Positions 21,719 to 29,978 of a stretch of DNA of 64,000 bases are shown piece after piece. The stretch is from Siderastrea siderea (Eukaryota > Cnidaria > Anthozoa > Scleractinia > Rhizangiidae). Below the pieces are notes generated by a model. It worked only from the letters and a program-made list of their open reading frames with translations. It did not search any database and was not told where the DNA came from. The first letter of the stretch is position 1; each line of letters opens with the position of its first letter. The stretch spans positions 15,014,142-15,078,141 of the forward strand of contig OZ034975.1 of NCBI GenBank assembly GCA_964030785.1, read 5' to 3'. Both the position numbers and the translations under genes were made by a program.

Positions 21719-21915
21719 ACAGGGACTTTCCCGAGGAAATGAGTCATTAAGTTTTTCAATTGTTTGTTTAACGCGTTAGACAGTTTTTTTTGTCTTGAAA
21801 ACCACAGGGACTTTCCCGAGGAAATGAGTCATTAAGTCTTTCAATTGTCTGTCTAGCGCGTTAGACAGTTTTTTTGTCTTGAAAACCACAGGGACTTTCC
21901 CGAGGAAATGAGTCA
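21719..21915 (+). repeat. 85-bp tandem repeat with kappaB-like and AP-1-like sites (left TIR)
   Basis: Three copies of ACAGGGACTTTCCCGAGG followed by AAATGAGTCAT. GGGACTTTCC lies at 21722-21731, 21807-21816 and 21891-21900; TGAGTCA at 21740-21746, 21825-21831 and 21909-21915. Between copies is a GTTTAACGCGTTAGAC-type near-palindrome. Confidence 0.85.
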
Positions 21916-21951
21916 TCAGATTGTCATGTAATATCAGATGAACTTGTATTT

Positions 21952-22056
21952 GAAGTAAAGTTTGTCAGTAAAGTTTGTCAGTAAAGTTTGTCAGTAAAGT
22001 TTGTCAGTAAAGTTTGTCAGTAAAGTTTGTCAGTAAAGTTTGTCAGTAAAGTTTGT
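21952..22056 (+). repeat. 13-bp tandem repeat, eight copies (left TIR)
   Basis: The unit is CAGTAAAGTTTGT. The right TIR has five copies at 38283-38347. The three-unit (39 bp) difference accounts fully for the TIR length difference. Confidence 0.9.
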
Positions 22057-22130
22057 AGTGAACAGAAAAGCAGACTGTGTTTGCGCAACTTGTATGGAGG
22101 CCGACACAGCTGTGTCGTGACGTCACATCT

Positions 22131-25100
22131 TCAGATTGCATAATGTCCGTAAGCGAAACTATTGATTCCATCGTTTGATATATATCTTTTGTCGTCAAAA
22201 CAGCTGAGTGACACTTTATTAATTTCATAGCTTCCGAGTTGATGATTGTTGCTTCGGATGGTTTTCATAGTATGATGTATTTGTCTGTTTTCTAATAAAA
22301 TATTTTTATAATCTTCATGTTTGATATTGTTCTTTATTATGTTCTTCTTGATTCCTTTGGCTGTTTTTCCTACTTTCTGGTTGTCTTTTATGTAACTATA
22401 CATTTTTGATCGCAAACCTATGAATTCTATGATTGGTATTCCAGCTGCTTCATCTTTGAATTTACCGATTACCTTTTTGTTTGTCTTATCGAAATAAAGT
22501 GAGTTTTCAGGATAGTCACTGTTGTCGAATAGATCTTTGTTATTCCAAAAGTCTTGGTAAACATCTTCAGCTTCAATCTCGTATGTCAGACTGTCTGTGT
22601 CAGTAAATAGTAGTCTAGCCTTATTACCATACTTTTCTTTTATGTAGTTATAATGAAAATCATACATTAATGTCTTGCTCAGATCTAGAATACACATTCC
22701 CACATATGCTGGCCTGTTTAAAGTTAGCGTTTCTTTTATCTTATGAACTGCTACCAGATTTTCATTGAATATCTTACTGCTTACATAAGTTGGTTTAGAA
22801 GCCATCTTCAATAGTTTCTTCTCATCTGTAATAAGTCTAACATCGACACGCTTTCTTATGTTCTCCATCGTTTTACCGAACACTGAGTTATTCATTAGCT
22901 TGAAGAAATCTTTTTCGAATGAATTTTTCGCTTGAGTACGTTTTAGTGTATTGAAGTTAATGTATTGTTTGAGCCAAGGTGACTGATTGAATTCTAACAC
23001 TCGATGGACTTTGTTTACTTTCAATCCAAGATCAAGATACAGCTGCAGGTTTCTGTAATGCAGAACATATTTTTCTTTATTGCTTAATGTAGGAATTAAT
23101 TTGTGTACTAGTCCTGTCGATATTTTGAACTTTTTTTGTATGTTCTTACAATATCCAGACAACATGTCATCAGTTACTTTCACTTTTTCTGCAGCTAATG
23201 GATAATCGTTATGAAGATCATGCAACTCTTTGGGGTATTCTAGATCAACTTCTAGTATTAACCCTTTATTGCTGTCTTCATTATACTGAGCTAAATTGAT
23301 TTTATTAATCTGCTTTTCCGTCAACCAGTTGAAACCACCAGTTGGTAGATATTGGCTCATAGCCCAACCGTATAAATTATTAGCATCAAGATACATAATG
23401 TATTTTGAGGGTGCATTCTCATCGTATTCTTTCATGTATTTGTTATTCGCTTTACCATATCGATTGGCAATATAAGATATACCACCACGCATGCCTTTTT
23501 CAATGAATTGAAACATGTCTATGTCTGTCATTAGTTCTAGTTTAATATCGGTCATCTTCAACATAGCATCCCATGATAATCCTGGAGATGTGAAGTAGTG
23601 ACAGGGGTCAAGTTTGTAATACTGAAGACAGGTCTTGCGGAAATTTTCAAACACGTCGGCTAATAGAAGTATATCAGACTTAAGATATAGATTGTGGTAT
23701 TCACCCATCGTTTGTAATTGGAATACATTCCACACTTCTTGAGCATGACAATAATCCTCGTATGTTATATGCTCATTATTCAATATGCTATAAAATTCTT
23801 CTTTAGTTGGTAATTCTGTTTTATTGAATTTCTCAAAACTGTCCATGAAATCGTACGGATAAATACCTTTTCGTGTCATAAGATTGAATTTTTCTTTTTG
23901 GAATCTTTTTTTTGTATATTTTAAAGCTTCTGCTGGTAAGTTGCTGACTAATTTATCCAAACTTGAGCTCATGAATTGGAAACTGTCAATGAATGTCAGA
24001 TGGTTTCCAAGCATGAACGCCATATATTTTTCCATATTGTTCGGTATGGCATTTATGTCCATTTTCATCTCTTTTCCGTTTTTGGTGTATGTATGTTTCT
24101 TAACAATAGCTCCAATCTCTTGCATTATAAAATGGCTGTCATAACCTCTCAAATTATGGAATATCACTGGAATTTTAATTTGTTCTGGATTTATTCTGAG
24201 TTTCAGATTGCAGTCTTGATGTGCTGAGCCTCTGTATTTGCCAGTAATATGACAATGATCTCTGACCCGAATGTCTTTTTCAGTATATTTTTTATCACAG
24301 ATGTGACATTTTGTCATTTTTTTGAATTCATCTTCATCTTCTTTTGTCATTCTCAATGGTTTATCGAAATGTTTTTTCATTACTTTTTTACAGTATTTTA
24401 CTTCTTCTAACATATTTTCCATAAATTGGTACACAGCCTTTTCACCTCTATATAGTTGTATTGGTTTTGTATGCTTATCATCATAACAGCAAACCACTTT
24501 GTAACCATATCCACAGTCTGTGTGTCTTTGGTAGGCTTCTGTGTATGATTTATTACTGTCTGGTTGACATCCTTGTACCTTTTCAGTTATAGCCTCAAAA
24601 TCAGCATAGATAACAAATGGCACAGGTTGTTGCTTGTGAAAATTATTGAATTTCAGTATGTTATTGTCCTTATCCGGCATTTTCACTGCCTGTGTTCCAT
24701 TAATTTGAATGCAATTATTTTTATGATTGGTTAATACTCTTTCAGAACTGAAACATTGCAGACAGCACATACAAAAGTGTTTCCTCTCTTTGTGTTTTGT
24801 TTGATTAAACATGAATCTGTTGAAATCCTTTATTAGAACATAATGCTTGTTTTCATTTTCAGTTACCAGAAGTAGTTCCATATGATCTTCATACTTTTCT
24901 TTTGAAACATAGATGGGATATGGCTGTTTTTCTTCATATCCGAATACATTTGTATTGATACTGTTTTGCTTCTCAATTTTGTTGTAATGTTTGACATTGA
25001 CTGGAAATTCAATACCTGTGTAATCTAGATTTTTGACATATAATTTGTCAGATTTTTTAATCCTCTGAGGATATTTCTCTTGGGGGTTTAAGTGCCTGAT

Positions 25101-25922
25101 ATGACACCATCTGAAACATTCATTATCCTCATTTTTCATGTTTATTAATCCCTTCTTTGAGTTTCTCAGTTCAGAAGGCATTTGGATATATGAGGATCCT
25201 TTCATCGGTTTGTATTTAACAATGTTGAGGTAATGGCTATCAACAGATTGGATAGTCCATCCTGAACCTTGTGATATCCATTGAGCTATCTTATTCAGTA
25301 TTTGTTGTTTAGACATTTGTAATGCTTCATTGATCTCCATTTGGTTGATTATTGTTTGAGGTGTACTGTTGAAATATGCATTTTTAATTACTGTTTCACC
25401 ATCAGACATTTTGTTGAATGTGACTTTAAATGTTTCAACGTATTTCAAGCCTTTCATTTCATTCAACAAAGTTATTACACGATGTTCTATAGCCTTTCTA
25501 GTGTTTTGCATTTGAGATAATGGGTCTTTATTGTTTTTGATGTTGATTTCATAAGACTTAGTGTAACCTTTTAAGGCTTTGTCTGTTTGTTCTATTTTGG
25601 TTCTTGGTGTTGGTATTGGTCTCCTTGGTTTGTATGTTCTTGACGCTGGAACTGGTTTATAATTATCCCTGAATTCTGGAGGTGGAAGAATGATGTTTTC
25701 TTCATATTCTTTAGCCATCTGTTTGACACTCTTGCGAGGTGTTGGTACAGGTGGTCTTGGTTTATAAGTCCTTTGTGTTGGAATTGGTTTGGTATCATCT
25801 GCTATGATGATTTCAGGCTTCCTTTTCTTTTGATTCAGAAGCAATTTGATGAGTTCTGATTTACTGAGTTTCTTAAGATCTTTCTTATTCATATAATTAG
25901 GGTTAGATTTTTCTGATTTCAT
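22131..25922 (-). CDS. DNA polymerase family B, protein-primed Polinton type
   Basis: A single open frame of 1263 residues. The N-terminal about 110 residues hold two copies of a PxPxxRTYKPRxPxPTPR motif (46-63 and 90-107). Then come a C2H2 knuckle (about 385-410), exo I YADFEA (about 441), a C4/HNH-like knuckle with DHCHITGKYRG, exo II FHNLRGYDS (about 590), exo III with YLKSD, polymerase motif A DANNLYGWAMS (about 850), motif B NNSVFGKT (about 1010) and motif C FTDTDS (about 1108), then a RSKMYSY box. All catalytic acids seem present. It replicates the element. The ATG follows an ACTATAGTATATAGA early-type motif. It reads on the same strand as the capsid genes. Confidence 0.95.
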   Translation of the reverse strand: MKSEKSNPNYMNKKDLKKLSKSELIKLLLNQKKRKPEIIIADDTKPIPTQRTYKPRPPVPTPRKSVKQMAKEYEENIILPPPEFRDNYKPVPASRTYKPRRPIPTPRTKIEQTDKALKGYTKSYEINIKNNKDPLSQMQNTRKAIEHRVITLLNEMKGLKYVETFKVTFNKMSDGETVIKNAYFNSTPQTIINQMEINEALQMSKQQILNKIAQWISQGSGWTIQSVDSHYLNIVKYKPMKGSSYIQMPSELRNSKKGLINMKNEDNECFRWCHIRHLNPQEKYPQRIKKSDKLYVKNLDYTGIEFPVNVKHYNKIEKQNSINTNVFGYEEKQPYPIYVSKEKYEDHMELLLVTENENKHYVLIKDFNRFMFNQTKHKERKHFCMCCLQCFSSERVLTNHKNNCIQINGTQAVKMPDKDNNILKFNNFHKQQPVPFVIYADFEAITEKVQGCQPDSNKSYTEAYQRHTDCGYGYKVVCCYDDKHTKPIQLYRGEKAVYQFMENMLEEVKYCKKVMKKHFDKPLRMTKEDEDEFKKMTKCHICDKKYTEKDIRVRDHCHITGKYRGSAHQDCNLKLRINPEQIKIPVIFHNLRGYDSHFIMQEIGAIVKKHTYTKNGKEMKMDINAIPNNMEKYMAFMLGNHLTFIDSFQFMSSSLDKLVSNLPAEALKYTKKRFQKEKFNLMTRKGIYPYDFMDSFEKFNKTELPTKEEFYSILNNEHITYEDYCHAQEVWNVFQLQTMGEYHNLYLKSDILLLADVFENFRKTCLQYYKLDPCHYFTSPGLSWDAMLKMTDIKLELMTDIDMFQFIEKGMRGGISYIANRYGKANNKYMKEYDENAPSKYIMYLDANNLYGWAMSQYLPTGGFNWLTEKQINKINLAQYNEDSNKGLILEVDLEYPKELHDLHNDYPLAAEKVKVTDDMLSGYCKNIQKKFKISTGLVHKLIPTLSNKEKYVLHYRNLQLYLDLGLKVNKVHRVLEFNQSPWLKQYINFNTLKRTQAKNSFEKDFFKLMNNSVFGKTMENIRKRVDVRLITDEKKLLKMASKPTYVSSKIFNENLVAVHKIKETLTLNRPAYVGMCILDLSKTLMYDFHYNYIKEKYGNKARLLFTDTDSLTYEIEAEDVYQDFWNNKDLFDNSDYPENSLYFDKTNKKVIGKFKDEAAGIPIIEFIGLRSKMYSYIKDNQKVGKTAKGIKKNIIKNNIKHEDYKNILLENRQIHHTMKTIRSNNHQLGSYEINKVSLSCFDDKRYISNDGINSFAYGHYAI

Positions 25923-25946
25923 TCTATATACTATAGTATTGATATT
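25923..25946 (-). promoter_or_regulatory. Early-type start motif before PolB
   Basis: On the minus strand the ATG is preceded by ACTATAGTATATAGA. The TAGTATA core recurs before the VLTF3-like gene (38210-38225) and at the divergent start of element A (9432-9453), but not before capsid genes. Confidence 0.45.
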
Positions 25947-26035
25947 CTTTTAAGTAATTATTGGTGCGTTTTAAATGGTCGAGAATTCAAATGATCCAAA
26001 ACATAGGATCCCTTGAACTATATGAAAAAAGATTA

Positions 26036-26296
26036 TCATGGATTTAGTATCCGTTTTATTTCATTCCTTACCTCTTTCATATTGATTTCATGGACATTTT
26101 TAATGTGCTTTTTTGTGTTCAAATGACACCATTTACCAGCTAGAGTATAATTACGACCAGTATTGCATATATCACAATACCATTCCTTATTTAGCATGTA
26201 CTTCGATTTTTGTTGTTTTATAGCCTCCTTCTTCTCCTCTTCAGTTGAATACTTTTTTGGTCTACCTCGACCTCTCTTTACATTTTGATTTTCCAT
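26036..26296 (-). CDS. Small AT-hook and zinc-finger protein
   Basis: An 86-residue, very basic protein. Residues 7-15 form an AT-hook (KRGRGRPKK). Residues about 39-69 hold a C2H2 knuckle of U1-like spacing (WYCDIC...HLNTKKHIKNVH). ATG follows ATTATATATAT. It lies between PolB and the Bro-N gene. It probably binds DNA and may regulate or help package; no family name is certain. Confidence 0.65.
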   Translation of the reverse strand: MENQNVKRGRGRPKKYSTEEEKKEAIKQQKSKYMLNKEWYCDICNTGRNYTLAGKWCHLNTKKHIKNVHEINMKEVRNEIKRILNP

Positions 26297-26326
26297 ATAT
26301 ATATAATCTATATATTATTTTTCTCT

Positions 26327-27139
26327 TTATAAGTGTTTGTGTATGAATTTCAAATGATTGCTTAATGTTTCTGTTGACTTGAATTTTCTGGAACAATGTT
26401 TGCATTTGATTCTTACACCCTGGAAATAAAGTATGATTTCTTTAATGATTTCATCATAATCGTTGCTGACTAATATTTTGTAATTGTTGTTTTCGTACTC
26501 TTGTAGCATCATCTCCTGTTCTTCTGAAAGCTTTCCATGACCAGTTGGTGTTTTAAATTCGATTGCAAAACCTGAGTACTTCAAATGCATATTTCCAATG
26601 AATAGATCACAAGCTCCCTTCTGATAACCCATGTTGTATGATTTTATTCTCATGTTACCATTAATTTGGTTTTCACCTAATGTTGGGATTAGGATTGCTT
26701 TAGGATGATTGTTTCTAATAAAGTTGACTACCTTTTTATGTAAATCATATTCTGTGTTGATATTGAATGTCAGCATTTTGTATGGCCTGTTGTTGAATTC
26801 ATACTTACCTGTTTTTCTGATTGATGGTAAAACCTCTTTTGTTACCCAACGTTTGAATTCTTTCGCTTTATCCATTTTTGATCTCAATATTAGGCTGTAC
26901 AATCCAGATTCATTTATATAAATCGTGTTTCTGATGTTCCCAGTTAAAGGTAACGATTCGTTACCCTTGGAGTTGAGCCTCTTAAGTGAACATTTATCTT
27001 TTTCATCAACATGATCATTAATCGCTTTTCGTGAATTTGAATATTCCAAAATGTTAGCAACTGTTTTAGCACGGAACCATATGTCATCATCCTTTTTGAT
27101 AATATTCAGTTTTTTTCCTTCATAAGTGAACATATCCAT
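26327..27139 (-). CDS. Bro-N / VRR-NUC-like nuclease / C2H2 fusion protein
   Basis: 270 residues in three parts. Residues 1-110 are a Bro-N domain (FRAKTVANILEYSNSRKAI, then IYINESGLYSLILRS and RWVTKEVLPSIRKTG). Residues about 125-240 look like a VRR-NUC/PD-(D/E)xK nuclease: GACD with D178, IEFK with E194 and K196, and KLSEEQ at 203-208. Residues 246-266 form a C2H2 finger (CKHCSRKF...HLKFIH). Bro-N proteins bind DNA in large DNA viruses; the nuclease call is by motif order and needs a profile search. No such gene is seen in element A. Confidence 0.75.
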   Translation of the reverse strand: MDMFTYEGKKLNIIKKDDDIWFRAKTVANILEYSNSRKAINDHVDEKDKCSLKRLNSKGNESLPLTGNIRNTIYINESGLYSLILRSKMDKAKEFKRWVTKEVLPSIRKTGKYEFNNRPYKMLTFNINTEYDLHKKVVNFIRNNHPKAILIPTLGENQINGNMRIKSYNMGYQKGACDLFIGNMHLKYSGFAIEFKTPTGHGKLSEEQEMMLQEYENNNYKILVSNDYDEIIKEIILYFQGVRIKCKHCSRKFKSTETLSNHLKFIHKHL

Positions 27140-27421
27140 ATGTGTTAATGCTATATGTTATTATTCCTTTATAACTATTCGCGCGTTTAAATTCGGTCAG
27201 TAACTTTGTAATTTCGATTAAATTCTTTTTTAATTATTCTATAGACTAACGCACTTCTTTCCAAGTACTTCGAAAAAGGCCTAACTCCAGTATTTTCCAT
27301 CAATATATAAGGTTATATAATAGCCAGAAACAATTATTTTTGGCTACCAAAAGCAAATAAACAGTATATACTGTATCTATTTAGATATAATAATATGTTA
27401 GATAATTCTCTTTAAAACACT

Positions 27422-28384
27422 TTATATATCTCTTAAGTCCTTTAACGGAATCCAACTATTAAAGTCATCACTATATCCTTTCCATTTCACTAAAGCTTGT
27501 TTCTTCTTGTAATCTCTCCTAATAACTTTGTCGATACGGAATACCTCCTGTTTAGCTTTTAATAATTCAGGTTCATAAAAACTCCCTTGAATATCTTCAC
27601 CTCTGAGATCCTTTAGTTTGTAAGTTATTGGATTCGTGTATTGGATTTTATCAACTGTAAAAACTTCCTCAGACCAATTTGGTGTATAGCCCTTATCAAA
27701 CACATTCCGTTTATACTTACTTATTCTAACCTTATCACCTATTTTGAATTTCGGTTTAGATGATACTTTCTCCAAATTACCATACAGATTAAAGTAAACA
27801 GTCCCTTCATTCTTCTTTTTACTGGCTTCTATTGGTGTCATTTTGATAGAGCTATGTTTAGTGTTGTTATACTGTTTCACTAATTCGGGTAGCATGTCTA
27901 AATACTGTGTATTACCTTGAACAGTAAACTGTTTCCACATTTTGGTTTTAATTGTTCTGTTCCATCGTTCGCATACGCTACTTTTCTCTTCATTTTCAGT
28001 TGAGTATAGTGTTATACCATTCTTTTCCAAAAGCTCCTTAACATGTTTGTTGTAATACTCTTTGCCTTTGTCTGTCCATAAATATTCCGGTTTTCTACCT
28101 TCTTTAAGGATTGTTTTAAAAGCATTCATAACGGTTTCTCCTTTTTTGTCCTTTAAAGGGACAATCCAACCATATTTACTAAACACATCTAGAACCATGA
28201 GAAGGTATCTGTAGCCATCGTTCCATCGACTAAACTGTTGCATCTCAATAAGATCTGAACACCATATTTCGTCAATATGATTTACAATAACACGCCGTCG
28301 AGTAAAGTTACGCTTTATGGGCTTATGAAGCTCATCAGCTAATTTTTCTTGCCAGTTTTTTTCTTCACTCGACGGCCTTTCCCG
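27422..28384 (-). CDS. RVE integrase with chromodomain, no ATG before first catalytic Asp
   Basis: The open frame runs about 320 codons from the slippery site at 28384-28390 to the stop at 27422. The first ATG is at 28243, but the first catalytic Asp (WCSDL) lies about 5 codons upstream of it. Then come LWTDKGKEY (second Asp), CERWNRTIKT (Glu), an SH3-like part (KIGDKVRISKYK) and a C-terminal chromodomain (VKWKGYSDDFNSWIP). It inserts the element; the chromodomain may target marked chromatin. Starting at 28243 would remove a catalytic residue, so a frameshift from the PLA2-like frame, a non-ATG start or splicing is needed. Confidence 0.9.
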   Translation of the reverse strand, partial: RERPSSEEKNWQEKLADELHKPIKRNFTRRRVIVNHIDEIWCSDLIEMQQFSRWNDGYRYLLMVLDVFSKYGWIVPLKDKKGETVMNAFKTILKEGRKPEYLWTDKGKEYYNKHVKELLEKNGITLYSTENEEKSSVCERWNRTIKTKMWKQFTVQGNTQYLDMLPELVKQYNNTKHSSIKMTPIEASKKKNEGTVYFNLYGNLEKVSSKPKFKIGDKVRISKYKRNVFDKGYTPNWSEEVFTVDKIQYTNPITYKLKDLRGEDIQGSFYEPELLKAKQEVFRIDKVIRRDYKKKQALVKWKGYSDDFNSWIPLKDLRDI

Positions 28385-29091
28385 TTTTTTGTCTTCCTTT
28401 GTTTTACACCGAGACCTAGTTTCTGCTTCGTGTTAATCATATTTCTAGCCAGCCAATGTCCCCACTGTCTTTCATTGTAAGGTACACTGTCTAGAGCCTT
28501 AACCATTTTTCTATCAGCTTTATTCTTGCATTTTTTGTCATCCTCACAAACCGAATAATCGACATCATGTTGCATTGCGATTGCATCCGTTTTACCAGTC
28601 GGTTTATCATAGATTTCCAATATCTCACCAGTAACTGGATTATATTTTACTTGGTTTTCAAGATCGTTGTAAGGCCCAGTGTATTTATGACCAGGTAAAG
28701 TCCATCCTCCCTTTGGTTTGGGTAGTCTTCCAATGGCTTTATGGATATCTAAACTTCCACCATCCAAATCCTTCCTGTCGGTTTTATACTTTCTATTTGG
28801 TCTTATTTTGGTTGATAATTGATCAAGAGCTTGACTTCCGACATTTTGAATCATTGGATTCAACTTATCCAGAGCATAATCGATAGCCTTTTTCTGCAGT
28901 TTTGGGTTTCTCAAGGCTTCTGATCCATAATATCTTCCCATTTCAACTGCCTTTTTTCCAAGCCAAGGAATACCGTGGTGAATCATTAAGTCAACACCAG
29001 TTGATGCTGCTGTATCTAGTATGCCCGCCCCTTTCGACGGGCGACCCCGTTTCCCGCCTGTTTGACGAATTTTGATTTCGTTATTCCACAT
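28339..29091 (-). CDS. PLA2-like virion protein, element B
   Basis: 250 residues. Residues 134-147 carry the calcium-loop signature (PGHKYTGPYNDLEN), and 172-181 the His-Asp dyad (MQHDVDYSVC). This is the phospholipase A2 form known from parvovirus VP1 and reported in adintoviruses, where it helps membrane passage. The N-terminus has a GGKRGRPSKG AT-hook-like patch, and the C-terminus is Lys/Arg-rich. The ATG at 29091 lies inside the DUF5679-like gene (76-bp overlap). Unlike element A, it lacks the VFDRYW module, which is on the protease here. Confidence 0.8.
   Translation of the reverse strand: MWNNEIKIRQTGGKRGRPSKGAGILDTAASTGVDLMIHHGIPWLGKKAVEMGRYYGSEALRNPKLQKKAIDYALDKLNPMIQNVGSQALDQLSTKIRPNRKYKTDRKDLDGGSLDIHKAIGRLPKPKGGWTLPGHKYTGPYNDLENQVKYNPVTGEILEIYDKPTGKTDAIAMQHDVDYSVCEDDKKCKNKADRKMVKALDSVPYNERQWGHWLARNMINTKQKLGLGVKQRKTKNGKGRRVKKKTGKKN
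28384..28390 (-). promoter_or_regulatory. Candidate -1 frameshift site, PLA2-like to integrase
   Basis: On the minus strand, A_AAA_AAC is in the zero frame of the PLA2-like gene (codons ACA AAA AAC GGG), 14 codons before its stop. The integrase frame is exactly -1 and is open across this point; its own upstream limit is a TAA near 28436. Confidence 0.5.
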
Positions 29092-29201
29092 TCAGCACAG
29101 GTGCATTTAAGCATAAGCCTCCCATTTTTAGCTTTTTCATATCTTTCACTTCCAGGTACACATTCTGTGACCTTTTTCTGTTTGACACAATAAGATTTCA
29201 T
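29016..29201 (-). CDS. DUF5679-like small basic Cys protein
   Basis: 61 residues with YCVK at 4-7, NGR at 26-28, Cys33, Cys35, Cys38 and a basic RRKGRAY tail. It corresponds to 7816-7965 in element A but with a longer basic tail. The upstream sequence TCTAATCTAATCATATTATAT is late-type. The role is unknown; nucleoprotein is plausible. Confidence 0.7.
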   Translation of the reverse strand: MKSYCVKQKKVTECVPGSERYEKAKNGRLMLKCTCAECGITKSKFVKQAGNGVARRKGRAY

Positions 29202-29222
29202 ATATAATATGATTAGATTAGA

Positions 29223-29978
29223 TTAAGGTTCAATATATACGTTTTCATATTTACCAGTTTTCGGATTTTTCACCAAACGCATGATAGTACCCTTCTTTGG
29301 TTTAGTCCAGAATTTTTTACTTGTTATACCAGTTTCACTATTGAAAGCACCTTTCAAAATATCACCACTCCAATATCGATCAAATACGTGATCAGTTGAT
29401 GGAAACATTTTCCGTACTATTTTCTCAGCCCATTTTGATGCTTCAAGTGGTTTGCTGAATGGATTTTCGCCTCCATGCTGTTTTTTGAAGTAATTTATTA
29501 TAAAACTATGATTGACAGATTTATCTGTCATATCGAATTCTGCATTATGTATTACATTTAGTATTGTGACACCCTTTTGCCTCTCTAACAGATAGTACAG
29601 ACACCAGTAACCACAAAGGACTGAATCTCTTTCTTGGATCTCGTCTCCAGAAAATGATACCTGTTTTCCACTTGTTGAAAGATATTTTTTGACATCTGAC
29701 GGCATGATTAATCCAAACGAGTCAAAATATTCACATACATTATCATCAATATTTCTGTATGCTACCCAATGTGTTCCAGACCCTATTTGTGAATCCAAAT
29801 TTATTATGCCGCACTCTTTTTTATTGATATTTTTAGGAAGATTGTCTCTTGAATACACACCTTTGAAATATTTTATTCCCAGCTGTTTTACCCAATTCAA
29901 CAAATCGAAATTACTCAATGGTTTGTTTACAAATTTTACAGAAGTGCTCCTAGCAATGGGATTCCATTGAATGGACTG
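29223..29978 (-). CDS. Adenain-like protease with extra C-terminal module, no ATG
   Basis: Numbering from the TTG at 29918, His50 (GTHWVAY), Asp66 (YFDSFG) and Cys102 (LCGYWC) form the C5-type catalytic set. From about residue 150 a module follows (HVFDRYWSGD, SKKFWTKPKKG, RLVKNPKTGKYENVY) that in element A is on the PLA2-like gene. The frame stays open upstream to the slippery site at 29978-29984 with no ATG, and is -1 relative to the minor core frame. It matures virion proteins by family. Confidence 0.88.
   Translation of the reverse strand, partial: QSIQWNPIARSTSVKFVNKPLSNFDLLNWVKQLGIKYFKGVYSRDNLPKNINKKECGIINLDSQIGSGTHWVAYRNIDDNVCEYFDSFGLIMPSDVKKYLSTSGKQVSFSGDEIQERDSVLCGYWCLYYLLERQKGVTILNVIHNAEFDMTDKSVNHSFIINYFKKQHGGENPFSKPLEASKWAEKIVRKMFPSTDHVFDRYWSGDILKGAFNSETGITSKKFWTKPKKGTIMRLVKNPKTGKYENVYIEP

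Larger units (their letters stand above)
21494..22095 (+). repeat. Left TIR of element B (602 bp)
   Basis: Matches 38244-38806 in inverse orientation with few mismatches. From the tip: G-run terminus, TTTTAAAATGC box, an ATGGAAATCATTTTATGG imperfect inverted motif, about 2.4 copies of an 85-bp repeat, eight copies of a 13-bp repeat, and a unique inner end. Confidence 0.95.

Noticed and set aside
21952..22056. CRISPR-like array
   Set aside because: The 13-bp units are directly adjacent with no spacers; it is a simple tandem repeat in a eukaryotic TIR.
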